NCBI RefSeq assembly: GCF_000416985.1
Contig: NZ_ATDL01000004.1
Coordinates: forward strand, 491,339 to 555,338
Direction of reading: 5' to 3'
Length of the DNA: 64,000 nucleotides
Source of the DNA: Sphingobacterium paucimobilis HER1398
GTDB taxonomy: Bacteria; Bacteroidota; Bacteroidia; Sphingobacteriales; Sphingobacteriaceae
The position numbers and the translations under genes are program-made. A model generated the notes under the pieces. The model did not search any database, had not been told where the DNA came from, and worked only from the letters and a program-made list of their open reading frames with translations. Every line of letters starts with the position of its first letter. Position 1 is the stretch's first letter. Below are positions 63,086-64,000 of the stretch, piece by piece.

Positions 63086-63467
63086 TAACTTCGGATTGTA
63101 CCCTGTATTTTTTATTGTCGGTTCTCTTTTAGCTTGTTTGTTTTTTTAACAACAGGATAAGGTATACTATTTCTGTTAACGGGGGGGATTATACTGGTTC
63201 TGCCTGTTTTTGATCAGATGTTGTTTAGCTGTCTTTTTTTTAGGGGTTTTCCGGAGATGTAATAGAGGTTTTATAGAGGGTTCATAGAGGTAAACCACTA
63301 TAAAAGCTCTGTTATGCCAGGCTTAAATCCCTGCTGATCCTGCCCAATGATAGGAACAGTATGCCTTTTGTGCATTCCATGGTGCCTGTGTGCTTTCTTT
63401 TTTCAATTTTATTGTTCGCTGTTCCAGCGTTTTATGCTGTCTGCTGTAAAATAGTTTGTCCGATGTC
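63086..63467. other. Gene-free intergenic region upstream of the rRNA promoters
   Basis: I see no coding frame of note. It includes three helically phased ATAGAGG repeats (63262-63290) and several T-rich stretches. The rest is GC-richer than typical intergenic DNA here and shows no structure that I can name. Confidence 0.7.
63262..63290 (+). repeat. Three phased direct repeats of ATAGAGG
   Basis: ATAGAGG begins at 63262, 63273 and 63284, exactly 11 bases apart, each followed by G or T-rich sequence. One helical turn of phasing suggests a protein-binding array about 180 bases upstream of the first rRNA promoter. Confidence 0.6.
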
Positions 63468-63499
63468 TTTGAAATATGGTTCCAAAGTTCCTATCTTTG
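63468..63499 (+). promoter_or_regulatory. rRNA promoter P1
   Basis: TTTG at 63468-63471 is followed after 20 bases by TATCTTTG at 63492-63499. This is a full match to the Bacteroidota promoter consensus and lies about 425 bases before the 16S gene. Confidence 0.8.
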
Positions 63500-63628
63500 C
63501 ACCACTCCGCGAGGGAGGGACGGTTCGTTCGGAACGATGACATAGGGTAGGCAGCTTGGTTTTTTTTCGGTTTTATCCGACAGGTCCAGTGCTCTCAGAT
63601 CTTCTCCGGAAATTATTTTAAAATAAAA

Positions 63629-63659
63629 TTTGGAGGTTAGAAAAAGATTCCTACCTTTG
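63629..63659 (+). promoter_or_regulatory. rRNA promoter P2
   Basis: TTTG at 63629-63632 is followed after 19 bases by TACCTTTG at 63652-63659. It is the second of two tandem promoters before the 16S gene, and both are followed by related GC-rich initially transcribed sequences (CCGCGAGGGAG and CCGCAAGGGAG). Confidence 0.8.
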
Positions 63660-63770
63660 CAGTCCCAACGGAAACGAAGGGCGGTCTCCGCAAGGGAGTC
63701 CGGAAAAAAAATGACAGGTCACATCTTCGGGTGTCGATTATAAAAGCAGAAGCGCGAAGCGGATGCGATA

Positions 63771-63790
63771 AAGTTCTTTAAGGAAATGAT
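63771..63790 (+). promoter_or_regulatory. Candidate boxA-like antitermination site in the rRNA leader
   Basis: AAGTTCTTTAAGGAAATGAT resembles the boxA core (GCTCTTTAA) used by Nus factors for rRNA antitermination. The match is to the CTTTAA core only. Confidence 0.45.
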
Positions 63791-63924
63791 CATGTAACGT
63801 AACGAGTAGTGTTGAGAAACAACGAAAGTTAAAAAAACTCAACCTGACGATCATAGAATCAGAAATTATTTAAATAAGGACAATTCTATTTTTCATAAAT
63901 AGTCTTGATCTCACACTTCATTTT

Positions 63925-64000
<76 letters not shown>

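Noticed and set aside
63086..63924. tRNA or small RNA gene in the rRNA upstream region
   Set aside because: No cloverleaf or TTCGA-type T-loop pattern was found, and the sequence is explained by rRNA promoters and leader.

Overview
This window is chromosomal DNA of a Bacteroidota bacterium, most likely of the family Sphingobacteriaceae (Sphingobacterium/Pedobacter-like). The evidence is the start of a 16S rRNA gene at the right end, promoters of the Bacteroidota type (TTTG, 19-20 bases, TAnnTTTG), a protein that is little more than a type IX secretion sorting domain, a TamB/TamL pair, a three-subunit succinate dehydrogenase with one cytochrome b, and AT-rich start regions without strong Shine-Dalgarno sequences. 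I saw no insertion sequence, prophage, CRISPR array or tRNA gene. Most genes are housekeeping.

Layout. 1-9 kb: start of tyrS (minus strand), an AcpH-like protein, an amino-acid permease, a Kup potassium transporter, a minimal sorting-domain protein, a retropepsin-like protease and malate dehydrogenase. 6.8-14.4 kb: the outer-membrane assembly pair TamL/TamB. 14.6-17.6 kb: an OmpR-type two-component system followed by two related PepSY-like proteins. 17.6-26.6 kb: a thioredoxin-like lipid- or envelope-associated protein, galM, dgt, topB, an unrecognised 327-residue protein, a TonB-C-like protein, a SUFU-domain protein and a small membrane protein. 26.8-32.2 kb: an accessory signalling cluster (GNAT-fold acyltransferase-like protein, methyltransferase, 7TM histidine kinase, receiver-kinase, lone receiver). 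32.4-36 kb: sdhCAB. 36-45.5 kb: an outer-membrane barrel, csaA, tadA-like, sod, an AraC regulator, proline/arginine catabolic pruA, recA, nth and a subtilisin-like protease. 45.6-54.4 kb: an S9 peptidase, an arginine biosynthesis operon (GNAT, argG, argC) and clpC. 54.6-63.1 kb: ettA, a FixL-like kinase with its CRP-fused response regulator, and an operon for haem/cbb3-oxidase biogenesis (hemN, ccoI, ccoS). 63.1-64 kb: rRNA promoter region and 16S start.

Main points of interest. (1) A 22-codon leader peptide with four CGA arginine codons, embedded in inverted repeats, lies 120 bases upstream of the arginine operon: a candidate arginine attenuator or translational sensor. (2) A coherent oxygen-response circuit: a PAS kinase carrying the FixL haem histidine and distal arginine, a receiver fused to an FNR/CRP-type domain with an E-x-x-S-R recognition helix, and an FNR-like site TGAT-N4-ATCA upstream of the hemN-ccoI-ccoS operon. 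(3) A tight GNAT/methyltransferase/7TM-kinase operon that could be a self-made signal with its receptor. (4) The same 20-base double repeat upstream of both the 14.6 kb response regulator and the PepSY-like genes, probably its operator. All four are read from sequence alone and are inferences to the extent stated in each entry.
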